Source of the DNA: Pelagicoccus mobilis | Lineage (GTDB): Bacteria > Verrucomicrobiota > Verrucomicrobiia > Opitutales > Opitutaceae | Direction: 5' to 3' | DNA length: 64,000 bases | Assembly: GCF_016595505.1 (NCBI RefSeq) | Contig: NZ_JAENIL010000010.1 | Span: forward strand, 1-64,000 | Shown here: positions 8,620 through 17,451 of the stretch, one piece after another | Layout of the letters: each line of letters starts with the position of its first letter | How positions within the stretch are numbered: the stretch's first letter is position 1 | The notes under the pieces: model-generated | What the model saw: only the letters and a program-made list of their open reading frames with translations | What the model was told of the DNA's origin: nothing | The model's database searches: none | Program-made: the position numbers and the translations under genes

Positions 8620-11531
8620 ATCTCAGAGGGCGAAAGCCAACGAAACGCCACCACTTCAAACTCCCTTCCCAACTCAGACGCGCGATGCAAGCTATGAACG
8701 CGCTGAACGACTGCCTCACAATACGCTCTCGCCCAAACCTTCGTAGGATCAGCCGGGCTTACCGCATCGCCGTAAGCTCGAACCACAAACGTGTCACTCC
8801 GCGCAGAAATGTAGGCTCCAATCAAATTAAGAATAGTCGCCTGACTAAACTCTGCAGGCGATCCAGCAGTCACCCAATCCGCTTTGAAAACGCTCTCCCC
8901 ATCGACTGCTATTTCCGAATGGGCATCGGCGATCGCATTTTCCAAAACTCCAGAATCAGCAAAATCCTCCAGCGACTCGAACCTCCCATCGTTTCCAGTC
9001 GTATATGGACTCACTCCCTGAATACGTTCCCGAATGTTCGCCACAATGTGTTTTGCCAACAAATCGAGATCAGACTCTTCGAAGGAGAAAACACTCTTTC
9101 TCATACTCAAACGGAACTGATCATCTGAATCCTCCGGAGGCGCACCGAAATAAGCCAAGTCCTCTCCTCCCGAAGGGTGATTGAAAAGCAAATACACTTC
9201 CGTGGCGAGAGTTCCATTCCCCGTTCCGCCATCCTCAATATCGTCAAAATAGTCGTGCCAAAACGGATTCGCAGAAGCGGGAGCAGACTTCAGCAAAGCC
9301 GCCCACGAATCAATCGAAGTCGAGTGAACATTGAACATGCCATGCACGAACAAGCTATCCGCAGAAGTAGCTGCCGTCAGATCCGCAGCAGAAGCGTCAT
9401 GCCGGGCACGGTAGCCTGTATTCGGCAAAGGGTCACCTAAGCCCCAGGTACTCGTTCCTTTGGGGACCGTCGAGAAAAAGTACTGATCGAGAAAATCGTT
9501 ATGGCTCGCATCGACAGCCCCGACCAGAGCTGATTCCCAACTACCGCTGTACGCACGAGAGAGCTGTGCGGGCGAGGTCAGCTCCTGTTTGGGAATTTGC
9601 AAAACCGGCACATCGTAAGAGACGTCAACGGTATCCGTTAAGTCACTTGGGTTGTAGCCAAAAGTCTCGTTGTCCCCATCCAAAAACTGAGGAGTCTTGA
9701 AGGCATTGTTAGCACTAAACAAAGTGCTGTCCTCCGAATCCGAAACAAGCAAATCCGTATCCAAAGGATGATAGCTCGAAAACGAGGCTTTGCTCGTATC
9801 CTTAACATCCCACCCGAATCCCAAAGATGGTGATCCTACCTCGATTGTGTTTCCGTCAGCCCCTGCCGGCAAAAAGAATGGGGAGCTTAAACTATAGGTA
9901 CTTAAAAGTGTTGTCGTATCGTCGGCCTCCTTCAAAAAAAGTTTCACTTTGAAGTCCGAGACTTCGAGCGTTTCACCGTCTCCAAATTTCAATACAAATT
10001 GCCCAACATCCTCCGTCAATGTGACTGTCCCGGTTGCCGCCAAAACACGGTCATCGGATGCAATTTCATCCGGGCCAAAGCTGAGAGGGAATGGGGCGTC
10101 TCCAGATACATCCCCGCTACTCGGACCAGTGTAGACAGCGATTTGCCCTGGACGTAACTGATTGCTATCGCTCCCGAGGCTAAGAATCTCAAAGGACGCT
10201 GTCTCTGAAAGATTCGCAAGATCCACTCCCCAATCCCGACTCCCAAAACCTGAATTAAACCAAACCGAAAGCTCGGGCAAATTTTCCATCTCCAAAATCA
10301 AACTGCCACTCCCCAAATCCAAGGTTGAAGTGAACGGATTCCACAACTCGAGCGCCGCCGCAAACGATAGGTAGATGGTTTGTTCACCGACCACGTCCGA
10401 CGACAGATACACCGAATAATTCAAGTTAAACTGTGTGATCACAGGCACGATCGGGAGGTCGCCGCCTTGAACAGGAAAAGCATGAGCATCGTAGCTGACA
10501 GACGTGGAAGCAGCGGATTTCGCCAATACCGAATAATCCTTGTAGTGGGTATCATAGTCAGAATCGCCTGTATCCACCAAATTGGACAAATCCGTCCTAA
10601 AGCCTCCCGCCGCCGTGTTCACAAGCAGTCCCTTCGACAAGGGCGTAAAATCGTGGAAGTAATCCTGATACTCGTCCTCGTCGAGCCCCAGAAGAAAACG
10701 TTCATCTTCACTCGCTGTACCAAACCGATCTCTAAATTGAAAATCGTTCGCAAACGCATCGATTCTCATCGGGTTTGAATTGCTCAGCGACGCTTGAGCT
10801 CCTTCCTGATTCGTATCCACGATATCTGACTCGTATACCGGTTGGGTCGCCCGCAATTGCCTCAATCGTCCACTACGGTCATCAGAATATTCATCATGAT
10901 CGACCGAATCAGTATTGTCGTACAACGCGTAGCTCGCCTTCACACCGAGATCCCCGATCCAGTACGCGTAGTGACCAATCGTTCTGGCGTTCGCATACCC
11001 CTGCACGTCTTCAACCTCGATGACTTCCTTGGGAACGCTCACCTCTAGAACACTGTTCGCATCTCCAACTGTTCCAGTCCCAAGGAGCACGACCGGATCT
11101 GGCTGATCCGCAATAAGAGGGTCAGCGTAAACTCCGTTGCCATCGCCGTTAAAATCACTCGAAATCGGCTGCGTTACGAGCCAGGTTTCCGAACCATCAT
11201 TCGCCGCCATCCAAAATGGCTCAGCAACGTTCACACTGTCCGGATTACTCGGCGTCTTGAAATCGTCATCAGTATCGTTGCTAACGTTCCGATAAACATC
11301 CGCCGCGTAGCTCACCGCCGTGTCTTTACCAAGCGTTTCCTGCAGCTGGGCGATCGCCATATCTAAGGAAGCCCGAGCGTGCTCCCGAGCGAGCCTCACC
11401 CTTTGGTCGTAATTTGCGGATGCTGACTGCAAACGCGACACTGCCACCAATGACGCGCCCAACAAAAACACCAAGCCCGCTAAAGACGCCACCAGGATAA
11501 TCGCAAAGCCCCGTTTCTTCCTACTGCTCAA
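8616..11531 (-). CDS. Verru_Chthon cassette protein A-like (GspK-like) large pseudopilin
   Basis: A 971-residue protein with a prepilin-like N-terminus: KKRG then FAIILVASLAGLVFLL, without the Glu at position 5, as is usual for GspK-type minor pseudopilins. The hydrophobic helix leads into LAREHARASLDMAIAQLQ, typical of large verrucomicrobial A proteins. The rest is a Ser/Thr/Asp-rich extracytoplasmic region. It is the largest product of an overlapping operon with GspG-, GspH-, GspI- and GspJ-like proteins. By analogy with GspK it may cap a pseudopilus; the function of Verru_Chthon cassettes is not established. Confidence 0.78.
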   Translation of the reverse strand: MSSRKKRGFAIILVASLAGLVFLLGASLVAVSRLQSASANYDQRVRLAREHARASLDMAIAQLQETLGKDTAVSYAADVYRNVSNDTDDDFKTPSNPDSVNVAEPFWMAANDGSETWLVTQPISSDFNGDGNGVYADPLIADQPDPVVLLGTGTVGDANSVLEVSVPKEVIEVEDVQGYANARTIGHYAYWIGDLGVKASYALYDNTDSVDHDEYSDDRSGRLRQLRATQPVYESDIVDTNQEGAQASLSNSNPMRIDAFANDFQFRDRFGTASEDERFLLGLDEDEYQDYFHDFTPLSKGLLVNTAAGGFRTDLSNLVDTGDSDYDTHYKDYSVLAKSAASTSVSYDAHAFPVQGGDLPIVPVITQFNLNYSVYLSSDVVGEQTIYLSFAAALELWNPFTSTLDLGSGSLILEMENLPELSVWFNSGFGSRDWGVDLANLSETASFEILSLGSDSNQLRPGQIAVYTGPSSGDVSGDAPFPLSFGPDEIASDDRVLAATGTVTLTEDVGQFVLKFGDGETLEVSDFKVKLFLKEADDTTTLLSTYSLSSPFFLPAGADGNTIEVGSPSLGFGWDVKDTSKASFSSYHPLDTDLLVSDSEDSTLFSANNAFKTPQFLDGDNETFGYNPSDLTDTVDVSYDVPVLQIPKQELTSPAQLSRAYSGSWESALVGAVDASHNDFLDQYFFSTVPKGTSTWGLGDPLPNTGYRARHDASAADLTAATSADSLFVHGMFNVHSTSIDSWAALLKSAPASANPFWHDYFDDIEDGGTGNGTLATEVYLLFNHPSGGEDLAYFGAPPEDSDDQFRLSMRKSVFSFEESDLDLLAKHIVANIRERIQGVSPYTTGNDGRFESLEDFADSGVLENAIADAHSEIAVDGESVFKADWVTAGSPAEFSQATILNLIGAYISARSDTFVVRAYGDAVSPADPTKVWARAYCEAVVQRVHSLHRASELGREFEVVAFRWLSPSEI

Positions 11532-12511
11532 AGCGCGGACTCCTTTCCTGGCAAACGAACCATTCTTCGATAAACCCGCCCATGCTGACCGATCAAGGTC
11601 TCGTACGGCTCTCCCGCTTCAACCTCCTCCGAGTAGATTAGCGAGCGAGCTCCTGCGTCATCGAGAACGCGTAAGTAAATTTCAACCACATCGGGATAAT
11701 TAGTAGAGAACGCACTCTCCGCATGCGTAGAAGCAAGATGCTCCGTTTCGTTCGAATCGAGATCAACGTTATTTGCTGACGGAAAAATCAACCGTAAGCC
11801 TTTGGGAGCATCGTCATTCCCATTAAAACTCTCATCAAAGACATACATCCGTATTCCAAAATCCACGACATCTTCCAAAAGCACATTAGTGAGCCAAGGA
11901 CTCTCGACCACTCCCGCGCTAATATCTGAACTCGGGGCCGCATTATAAGCCGTAGACGTAATATCGAATCCCGCTTCCAAGGTATTGTCCTGTCGTACGA
12001 CCGCCCGGTGCAACAGATACCTTGGTTCACTGGAACTAGTAAAAGCTGGCCGACGAACGATTTGGTAACCAATCGCATTGAGATTTGGGGCCGCAGAAAA
12101 AAAACGCAGCCAGACACCCGCGTAGCCGTAACGGTGATTCTCTGGATCAAAATGCAAACCACTCGCCCTCAGATGCGCGTCAACTGGATTGCCTGTACCT
12201 TCCGTGGACTCCGTTTGCCACCTTCCCGAAAAAGACACGTCAAAACCATCCTCGACCGATTTTGGTATCGCCGTCACGGCGAGCATAGGAACTCCACGTT
12301 CCTGAAAAATCGCCGACTCGAAATCCTTAACGATGCGATCCAACGCGATCTGGGCATCAAGCTCGGTACTCACTCCACTTTCAGAATTTCGCCAGAGTTC
12401 AGCGAGACTGCTCGAGAAACTGAAAACGAACAAGGCAATGACCGAGGTGATCGCTAGCGACACGATCATCTCCATCAAAGTAAAGGCCTTCTTCCCGTTC
12501 ACCATATTCAT
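11528..12511 (-). CDS. Verru_Chthon cassette protein C-like (GspJ-like) pseudopilin
   Basis: A 327-residue protein with a type IV pilin N-terminus, KKA then FTLMEMIVSLAITSVIALFV, including the conserved Glu5. The residue before the expected cleavage site is Ala, not the usual Gly. After the helix comes an extended beta-rich domain consistent with a GspJ-like minor pseudopilin. It overlaps both neighbours by four bases. ATG codons at residues 1 and 3 are both possible starts. Confidence 0.78.
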   Translation of the reverse strand: MNMVNGKKAFTLMEMIVSLAITSVIALFVFSFSSSLAELWRNSESGVSTELDAQIALDRIVKDFESAIFQERGVPMLAVTAIPKSVEDGFDVSFSGRWQTESTEGTGNPVDAHLRASGLHFDPENHRYGYAGVWLRFFSAAPNLNAIGYQIVRRPAFTSSSEPRYLLHRAVVRQDNTLEAGFDITSTAYNAAPSSDISAGVVESPWLTNVLLEDVVDFGIRMYVFDESFNGNDDAPKGLRLIFPSANNVDLDSNETEHLASTHAESAFSTNYPDVVEIYLRVLDDAGARSLIYSEEVEAGEPYETLIGQHGRVYRRMVRLPGKESAL

Positions 12512-12975
12512 TTTCTAAATACAGTAGTAAAAAACAACTGATTGCTCGCAGGATCAGAAGTGTTGTTCGGCCACTCTACGCGATAAACAACAAGCCGGTA
12601 GGTATCCGTTCCGGTGAAGGAATAGCCCTTCGGCTCGTCAATCACGATTCGATAATACGCATCGTTATCATTATCGAGAACACTTCCCTCCAATTCGATA
12701 AACTGCAGATTCTCGCTTGCGACAAAAGCGAGGTCTCCCTCGGCCGGGATAAGATCGGTCGAAAACACAGCTCCGCTTCCATAGCCTCGCAGAGCGACAT
12801 CCACTCTCGCCTTCAACTCCGAAGCTGCGCCCGTCTTCATCTGCTCCTTACTGCTGCTCACCGCCATGGTCGCTAACCCCACCGCAGGCACCGCGATCAG
12901 AGCCAGCATAGCCAAAGCGATCACCACCTCCAGAAGCGAGAAGCCTGCACTGCGACTGTTTCTATTCCTCATCAT
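12508..12975 (-). CDS. Verru_Chthon cassette protein B-like (GspI-like) pseudopilin
   Basis: A 155-residue protein with a class III signal sequence: RSAG then FSLLEVVIALAMLALIAVPA, Gly at -1 and Glu at +5. The size and the small domain after the helix resemble GspI-type minor pseudopilins. It overlaps the GspH-like gene upstream by 14 bases and the GspJ-like gene downstream by four, implying coupled translation and fixed stoichiometry. Confidence 0.78.
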   Translation of the reverse strand: MMRNRNSRSAGFSLLEVVIALAMLALIAVPAVGLATMAVSSSKEQMKTGAASELKARVDVALRGYGSGAVFSTDLIPAEGDLAFVASENLQFIELEGSVLDNDNDAYYRIVIDEPKGYSFTGTDTYRLVVYRVEWPNNTSDPASNQLFFTTVFRK

Positions 12976-13681
12976 CTACCAGTTCGGTCTCCCGGGTTTG
13001 ATAGCTCGACCCATTGCTCTTGAATGCGATCCCTACAAAGTCCCTTGCCGAAAGGAAGGCAACCTTTCCTCCCTCCCAAGAACCATTGGCGATAACAAGC
13101 TGATTAGAAAGAGGGACCAGCCCTCCGCCACCTCCCCAATTCCCCGTCGAAAGACGACCATTAGGAGAAAACTGGATACACATCCAAGATGGAGCGCTAG
13201 AAGTCGATTCGCCCACGCTGGCTTTGAGCGGGTACTCGAAAGTACGCACCGATGAACCGTCAGAATCAGTATTGGTAACTCGATACACACTTCTACGCCC
13301 AGAATCAGGCCATCCTCCGGGCAGGACGATACTCCCCGATTGCGGAACAACAAAAACGCCACCGGGCAAGGACATGCCACGGTCTACCGCTACCCACTGC
13401 CCCGACGTGTCATCTTCCACGATCACTCCCAATCGCCTTAAATAACGATCCTCGTCATTCGTATCCAAATTAACGATCAACCGCGAGTGAACGCCACGAG
13501 TGATCGCCTCTGTGCGAGCGACCCTCACCATCGCATGCAAGATGTCCGCCGCCTTCTCCAAGGAACGATCCTCATTTGTCTGAGCCAAACTAAGAAACGA
13601 GATACCCGCGATCACCACCATGACGGTCAGCAGCACCAGAATCTCGAATAGCGTAAAACCTGACTGACGACTGTACCTCAT
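12962..13681 (-). CDS. Verru_Chthon cassette protein D-like (GspH-like) pseudopilin
   Basis: A 239-residue protein beginning MRYSRQSG then FTLFEILVLLTVMVVIAG, with Gly at -1 and Glu at +5. The region LHAMVRVARTEAITRGVHSR matches the GspH/FimT pattern of a helix followed by a beta domain. It overlaps the GspG-like gene by four bases and the GspI-like gene by 14. Confidence 0.78.
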   Translation of the reverse strand: MRYSRQSGFTLFEILVLLTVMVVIAGISFLSLAQTNEDRSLEKAADILHAMVRVARTEAITRGVHSRLIVNLDTNDEDRYLRRLGVIVEDDTSGQWVAVDRGMSLPGGVFVVPQSGSIVLPGGWPDSGRRSVYRVTNTDSDGSSVRTFEYPLKASVGESTSSAPSWMCIQFSPNGRLSTGNWGGGGGLVPLSNQLVIANGSWEGGKVAFLSARDFVGIAFKSNGSSYQTRETELVDDEE

Positions 13682-14274
13682 TCCGCAACGATGTCGTCTC
13701 CATTGGCATCTCTCACGCCATTTTCGCCATAAGACCTCAGCGTATATCCGAATACGAGCCAGTCGTTATCGCTAGGACGATAGTCGTACTCATAAGCATT
13801 CCCCCAAGGATCGATAAACCAATTGGACTTCAGAGAGTTCGCCGGAACCGCTTCATCGATATAAGGAAGAGCCTGATTTGCGTATTCAAGAATCGAGCTA
13901 TTCACCATAACAGGAATGCCCGCGACCACGTCGTAAACCGGACCAATTTTTCCAAAAAGAGCATTTAACAAAAACTCCTCCGGCGTATCCACTACACCAA
14001 GACCTGAGTAATTGCTGGGGATTTTAGGATAGTCGCCGAAACGGGCTCGGTACGCTTCCAGCCCTTGCTGGATCACTTGCATATCCGCTTTCGCCCGGTC
14101 TTTCTTCACCTCGGATCGACCGCCTAAAAAAATAACCAAGCTCGAACCGACCAACAGTCCCAGCACCCCCATCACCAAGATCAATTCGAACAAGGTGAAC
14201 GCGGTCCGCGGGAAATGGCTCTGACTGTTAGCGCGACTGGGCATAGGTTTACTGCTTAACGTATCACTTCCCAA
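13678..14274 (-). CDS. GspG-like major pseudopilin
   Basis: A 198-residue protein, first in the pseudopilin operon. The pilin motif (FTLFELILVMGVLGLLVGSS) starts near residue 27 after an unusually long leader, and Ala precedes the cleavage site. The C-terminal part has the type II secretion G-domain pattern (FGDYPKI near the helix, then DPWGNAYEYDYRP and a terminal Asp-rich stretch GVRDANGDD that in GspG binds calcium). It is probably the major subunit of the putative pseudopilus. No ATPase, inner-membrane platform, secretin or prepilin peptidase gene is in the window, so these would have to be supplied from elsewhere. Confidence 0.8.
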   Translation of the reverse strand: MGSDTLSSKPMPSRANSQSHFPRTAFTLFELILVMGVLGLLVGSSLVIFLGGRSEVKKDRAKADMQVIQQGLEAYRARFGDYPKIPSNYSGLGVVDTPEEFLLNALFGKIGPVYDVVAGIPVMVNSSILEYANQALPYIDEAVPANSLKSNWFIDPWGNAYEYDYRPSDNDWLVFGYTLRSYGENGVRDANGDDIVAE

Positions 14275-14318
14275 TCGAATTTGTCACCCCGGGATTCCCC
14301 CAGAAAAGGCTCGAAATC

Positions 14319-15443
14319 CTAACTCAAGATTTTCGCCAAAACGCGAGGAGCGATCTTCTCCAGCGGCAGAGTCTCCTGAACGCCACCGTGCTTGATCGCT
14401 TCGTTTGGCATGCCAAACACCACGCAAGTATCACGGTTCTGGGCAAAATTGTAGCTTCCCGCATCCCGCATTTCCTTCATGCACAAAGCGCCATCGTCTC
14501 CCATTCCAGTAAGAATGACTCCGACTGCGTTCTTCCCCGCATTCTGGGCGACCGAACGAAAAAGCACATCGACTGAAGGTCGATGACGGCTGACCAAAGG
14601 CCCTTGCTTCACCTCGACCGTATACCGACTCCCGGTCCGACGAAGCGTCATGTGGTAGGACCCGGGGGCAATCAAAACAGTACCCGCTTCGACCAAGTCC
14701 CCATTACGAGCCTCTTTCACCCGCATCGGGCAAGTCGCATTGAGACGGTTCGCGAACGAAGCCGTAAAACCTTCCGGCATGTGCTGCACGATGATCACCG
14801 GCGGGCAATTGGCGGGCAGTTGCTCGAGAAACACCTTTATCGCGTCCGTGCCACCCGTCGAGGCACCGAGCGCTATAATCTTTTGAGGCGTGACCGGGAT
14901 CTTCGTATAAGATCCGGAACGTGGAGGAAGCACGACCTCATCCGGAGAAAGTTTCGCACGCGGCACGAAGGGAGTTGGAGCCGCCTTCGTCTCCGACCGG
15001 CTCGACGTCAATTTACCCGAACGCGAGCGGAACCGCGCCACCGCAGCCGAACGTATGGTATCGTGAATACGCAGTTCAAGTTCCTGCATGACCTCGCGAG
15101 TGGCCGCTCTCGGTTTAGCGATGATTTCCACCGCTCCATTTTCCAAGCATTCAAACGAAGTCCGCGATCCCTCCTCAGTAAGGCTCGAACACATGATCAC
15201 AGGCAGCGGGTGCTGCACCATCAGCTTCTTGAGAAACGTGATCCCATCCATGCGCGGCATCTGCACGTCCAAAATCATCACATCCGGCGTGCGACGCTTC
15301 AACTGCGCCACCGCTTCAAAGGGATCCGCTACCGCCGCGATCACTTCCATATTTTGTCCGCGATTGACGATGTCGGTGAGAATTCGGCGAGCCGTCGACG
15401 AATCGTCGACCACCATAACGCTAATCTTTGAGGGATCCGGCAT
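14319..15443 (-). CDS. cheB: Chemotaxis protein-glutamate methylesterase CheB
   Basis: A 374-residue CheB. The receiver domain (about 1-120) has VVDDSSTARR and the phospho-acceptor Asp in DVMILDVQMPRMDG. The catalytic domain shows Ser in IALGASTGG, His in IIVQHMPEGF and Asp in TGMGDDG, the Ser-His-Asp triad. It demethylates or deamidates chemoreceptors for adaptation. It stands alone with no cheA, cheW or cheR beside it; a chemoreceptor gene is at 62033. It does not overlap the trpS or pseudopilin genes. Confidence 0.95.
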   Translation of the reverse strand: MPDPSKISVMVVDDSSTARRILTDIVNRGQNMEVIAAVADPFEAVAQLKRRTPDVMILDVQMPRMDGITFLKKLMVQHPLPVIMCSSLTEEGSRTSFECLENGAVEIIAKPRAATREVMQELELRIHDTIRSAAVARFRSRSGKLTSSRSETKAAPTPFVPRAKLSPDEVVLPPRSGSYTKIPVTPQKIIALGASTGGTDAIKVFLEQLPANCPPVIIVQHMPEGFTASFANRLNATCPMRVKEARNGDLVEAGTVLIAPGSYHMTLRRTGSRYTVEVKQGPLVSRHRPSVDVLFRSVAQNAGKNAVGVILTGMGDDGALCMKEMRDAGSYNFAQNRDTCVVFGMPNEAIKHGGVQETLPLEKIAPRVLAKILS

Positions 15444-15564
15444 AGGTAGAGAAGGAAACTCCTAACACAAAACAACTAATGCAAAATACAAGCCAACTCT
15501 TCAACTTGAGCGATCTTTAACTCGAATCGCCCAAGTCCCGGCTAACTCGTCCGCAAACCGCTAC

Positions 15565-16530
15565 CTACTCCAGCCCACAAGCCGCTCGAGCGCGCTTGTT
15601 TACCACTGAAGCGATACCACGAGCCTTTTCCGCGCCCTCGCGAAGCACCTGATCGACGTAGTCCATGTTCGCGAGTAGCTCTTCACGACGCTTCCGCGCT
15701 GGGGCAAAGTGCTCCCAGTAGACTTCGAAAAGCTTCTTCTTCACGTGACCATAGCCGTATCCACCGGCCTTAAGAAGCTCTACCGTCTCATTGTAAGTCT
15801 GTTCGTCGGCGACGTTCTTAAGTATCTGGATCGCGTTGTTCTCTTCCGCGTCTGGCTTAGGTTCGTCCATCCCGCGACTGTCCATCACGATGCTCATGAT
15901 CCGCTTCTTGATCGCCTTCTCTTCACCGAAAATGTCGATCGTGTTGTTGTAGCTCTTGGACATCTTTGCTCCGTCAGTGCCCGGAACTTTCGCAACATCG
16001 CGACGTATCCGCGGCTCGGGTACTACAAAAGTCTCGCCGTACTGGTCGTTGAACTTGTTCGCCAAGTCGCGCGTTACTTCAACATGCTGCTTCTGATCCT
16101 GCCCTACTGGCACCACATCCGCGTCGTAGATCAAAATATCCGCGGCCATCAACACAGGATAAGCGAACAGCCCATGATTTGGCGAAATCCCCTTGGCGAT
16201 CTTGTCCTTGTAGCTGTGACAACGTTCGAGCAACCCCATCGGACAAAGAGACGATAAAATCCATGACAGCTCGACGTGCTCGGGAACGTCGGACTGCTTG
16301 AAAAGGACCGCCTTCTCAGGATCCAGTCCGCACGCTAGAAAGTCGATCGCGACCCGCTTCGTGTACTCGCGACGCAAATTCGCGTCGGTCAACGACGTCA
16401 TCGAGTGGTAGTCCGCGATGAAGTAGAACGCCTCGCCCTGCTCCTGCAGTTCGATAGACGGCTTCATCATGCCGAAATAGTTGCCCGCGTGAAGGATGCC
16501 CGAAGGCTGGATGCCGGAAAGAATTCTCAT
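15565..16530 (-). CDS. trpS: Tryptophan--tRNA ligase
   Basis: A class I aminoacyl-tRNA synthetase of 321 residues charging tRNA-Trp. The start at 16530 (MRILSGIQPSG) was chosen because this is the usual N-terminus; an in-frame upstream start would add 19 residues with no similarity to the family. The HIGH-equivalent HAGN follows GIQPSG, and the KMSKS motif appears as GAKMSKSYNN. Length and motif spacing are normal. It follows the beta-helix acyltransferase-like gene by 63 bases on the same strand. Confidence 0.96.
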   Translation of the reverse strand: MRILSGIQPSGILHAGNYFGMMKPSIELQEQGEAFYFIADYHSMTSLTDANLRREYTKRVAIDFLACGLDPEKAVLFKQSDVPEHVELSWILSSLCPMGLLERCHSYKDKIAKGISPNHGLFAYPVLMAADILIYDADVVPVGQDQKQHVEVTRDLANKFNDQYGETFVVPEPRIRRDVAKVPGTDGAKMSKSYNNTIDIFGEEKAIKKRIMSIVMDSRGMDEPKPDAEENNAIQILKNVADEQTYNETVELLKAGGYGYGHVKKKLFEVYWEHFAPARKRREELLANMDYVDQVLREGAEKARGIASVVNKRARAACGLE

Positions 16531-16593
16531 GGTCAGATTGTCGTGGGGAAAACTGCCGGATTCTGGGACCGGCCTCGTCGGTTTCAAGCGAAA

Positions 16594-17271
16594 CTAGTCA
16601 GGACGCCCGATCTCGCGGCTTTGCGGCTTGCTCAGCAGCATCCGTCCCTCAGCTAAAGTACCAGCGAAAGGCGTACAAGGCCCCACCAAGGCTCGCTTCC
16701 CCAAAATCGATCCCGGATTGAGCACCGCATTGCAGCCAACCTCCGCCTCGTCCCCAAGCAGGGCCCCGAACTTACGCAGGCCAGTGTCCATAAATCCGTC
16801 CTCAGTCTTCGCCTTCACCGGCTTCTGATCCAAACGCAGATTCGACAGGATCACCCCCGCGCCCAAATGGGAACGATTTCCAAGAACCGAATCCCCAATA
16901 TAGGAGAAATGCGGCGTCTGCACCCCCTCCATTAGAAAACAATTCTTGTACTCACAAGAGTTACCCACCACGGACCCCGCCCCGATAATCACGTTGCCGC
17001 GAATGTAAGCTCCCGGACGGATCTCCACATTCTCGCCAATCCAAACCGGTCCCTGAATCGAACAAAACGCAGGGAGTTTAACCGACTCGTGAATAAATAC
17101 CTTCCCCGAAATCGAAACGCCCGCCGGCACATTCCCGGGGACACGTTCCTCGAATCCAGCAGCCAAAGCCGGCTTGATTTGACCGATCCACTCCCAAGGC
17201 AAGGCATCTGGAGAGAAAAAGTCCTTAAACGGAATACTGTCAGGAAAAGAGAAGAGGTCGCTGGCTTTCAC
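16594..17271 (-). CDS. Left-handed beta-helix (hexapeptide) acyl/nucleotidyl-transferase-like protein
   Basis: About 225 residues from the GTG at 17271. The core (about residues 55-215) is a left-handed parallel beta helix of hexapeptide turns (VWIGENVEIRPGAYIRG, VIIGAGSVVGNS, YIGDSVLGNRSHLGAGV), like the C-terminal half of GlmU-type sugar-nucleotide enzymes but without the nucleotidyltransferase half. The open frame continues upstream to 17430, but that part covers a transcription terminator (17394-17424) and a REP-like repeat (17323-17345), so it is unlikely to be coding. A GGGGGAGGGG stretch about 20 bases before the GTG may serve ribosome binding. The substrate is unknown. Confidence 0.78.
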   Translation of the reverse strand: MKASDLFSFPDSIPFKDFFSPDALPWEWIGQIKPALAAGFEERVPGNVPAGVSISGKVFIHESVKLPAFCSIQGPVWIGENVEIRPGAYIRGNVIIGAGSVVGNSCEYKNCFLMEGVQTPHFSYIGDSVLGNRSHLGAGVILSNLRLDQKPVKAKTEDGFMDTGLRKFGALLGDEAEVGCNAVLNPGSILGKRALVGPCTPFAGTLAEGRMLLSKPQSREIGRPD

Positions 17272-17322
17272 GGCCGCATTCGAGCCACAAGCCCCTCCCC
17301 CAGCAAGCCCGAAAGCCCACCC

Positions 17323-17345
17323 GGAGGGCAATGCTCCGTCATTGC
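17323..17345. repeat. REP-like repeat, family II
   Basis: Reads GGAGGGCAATGCTCCGTCAT then TGC. It forms GGCAATG-CTCCGT-CATTGCT, a 7-bp stem with a final G-T pair. The same element occurs at 51451 and, with compensatory changes, at 39136. Confidence 0.7.
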
Positions 17346-17393
17346 TACACTTCGATTCAACAAAGCCAGCAATCCTCCCCCGACAAAACGACA

Positions 17394-17424
17394 CAAAAAA
17401 AGTCCGCCCTCTCTCGGACGGACT
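17394..17424 (-). terminator. Rho-independent terminator after the VPDSG protein gene
   Basis: On the minus strand AGTCCGTCC, loop GAGAGA, GGGCGGACT, followed by a run of T. It lies 28 bases after the stop of the VPDSG gene and ends that transcript before the beta-helix gene. Confidence 0.85.
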
Positions 17425-17451
17425 CATCAAATCAAAAAAAAAGAAATCGCT

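Noticed and set aside
14583-15431. A plus-strand frame of 282 residues opposite cheB
   Set aside because: Arg/His-rich and fully antisense to cheB; a codon-bias artefact.
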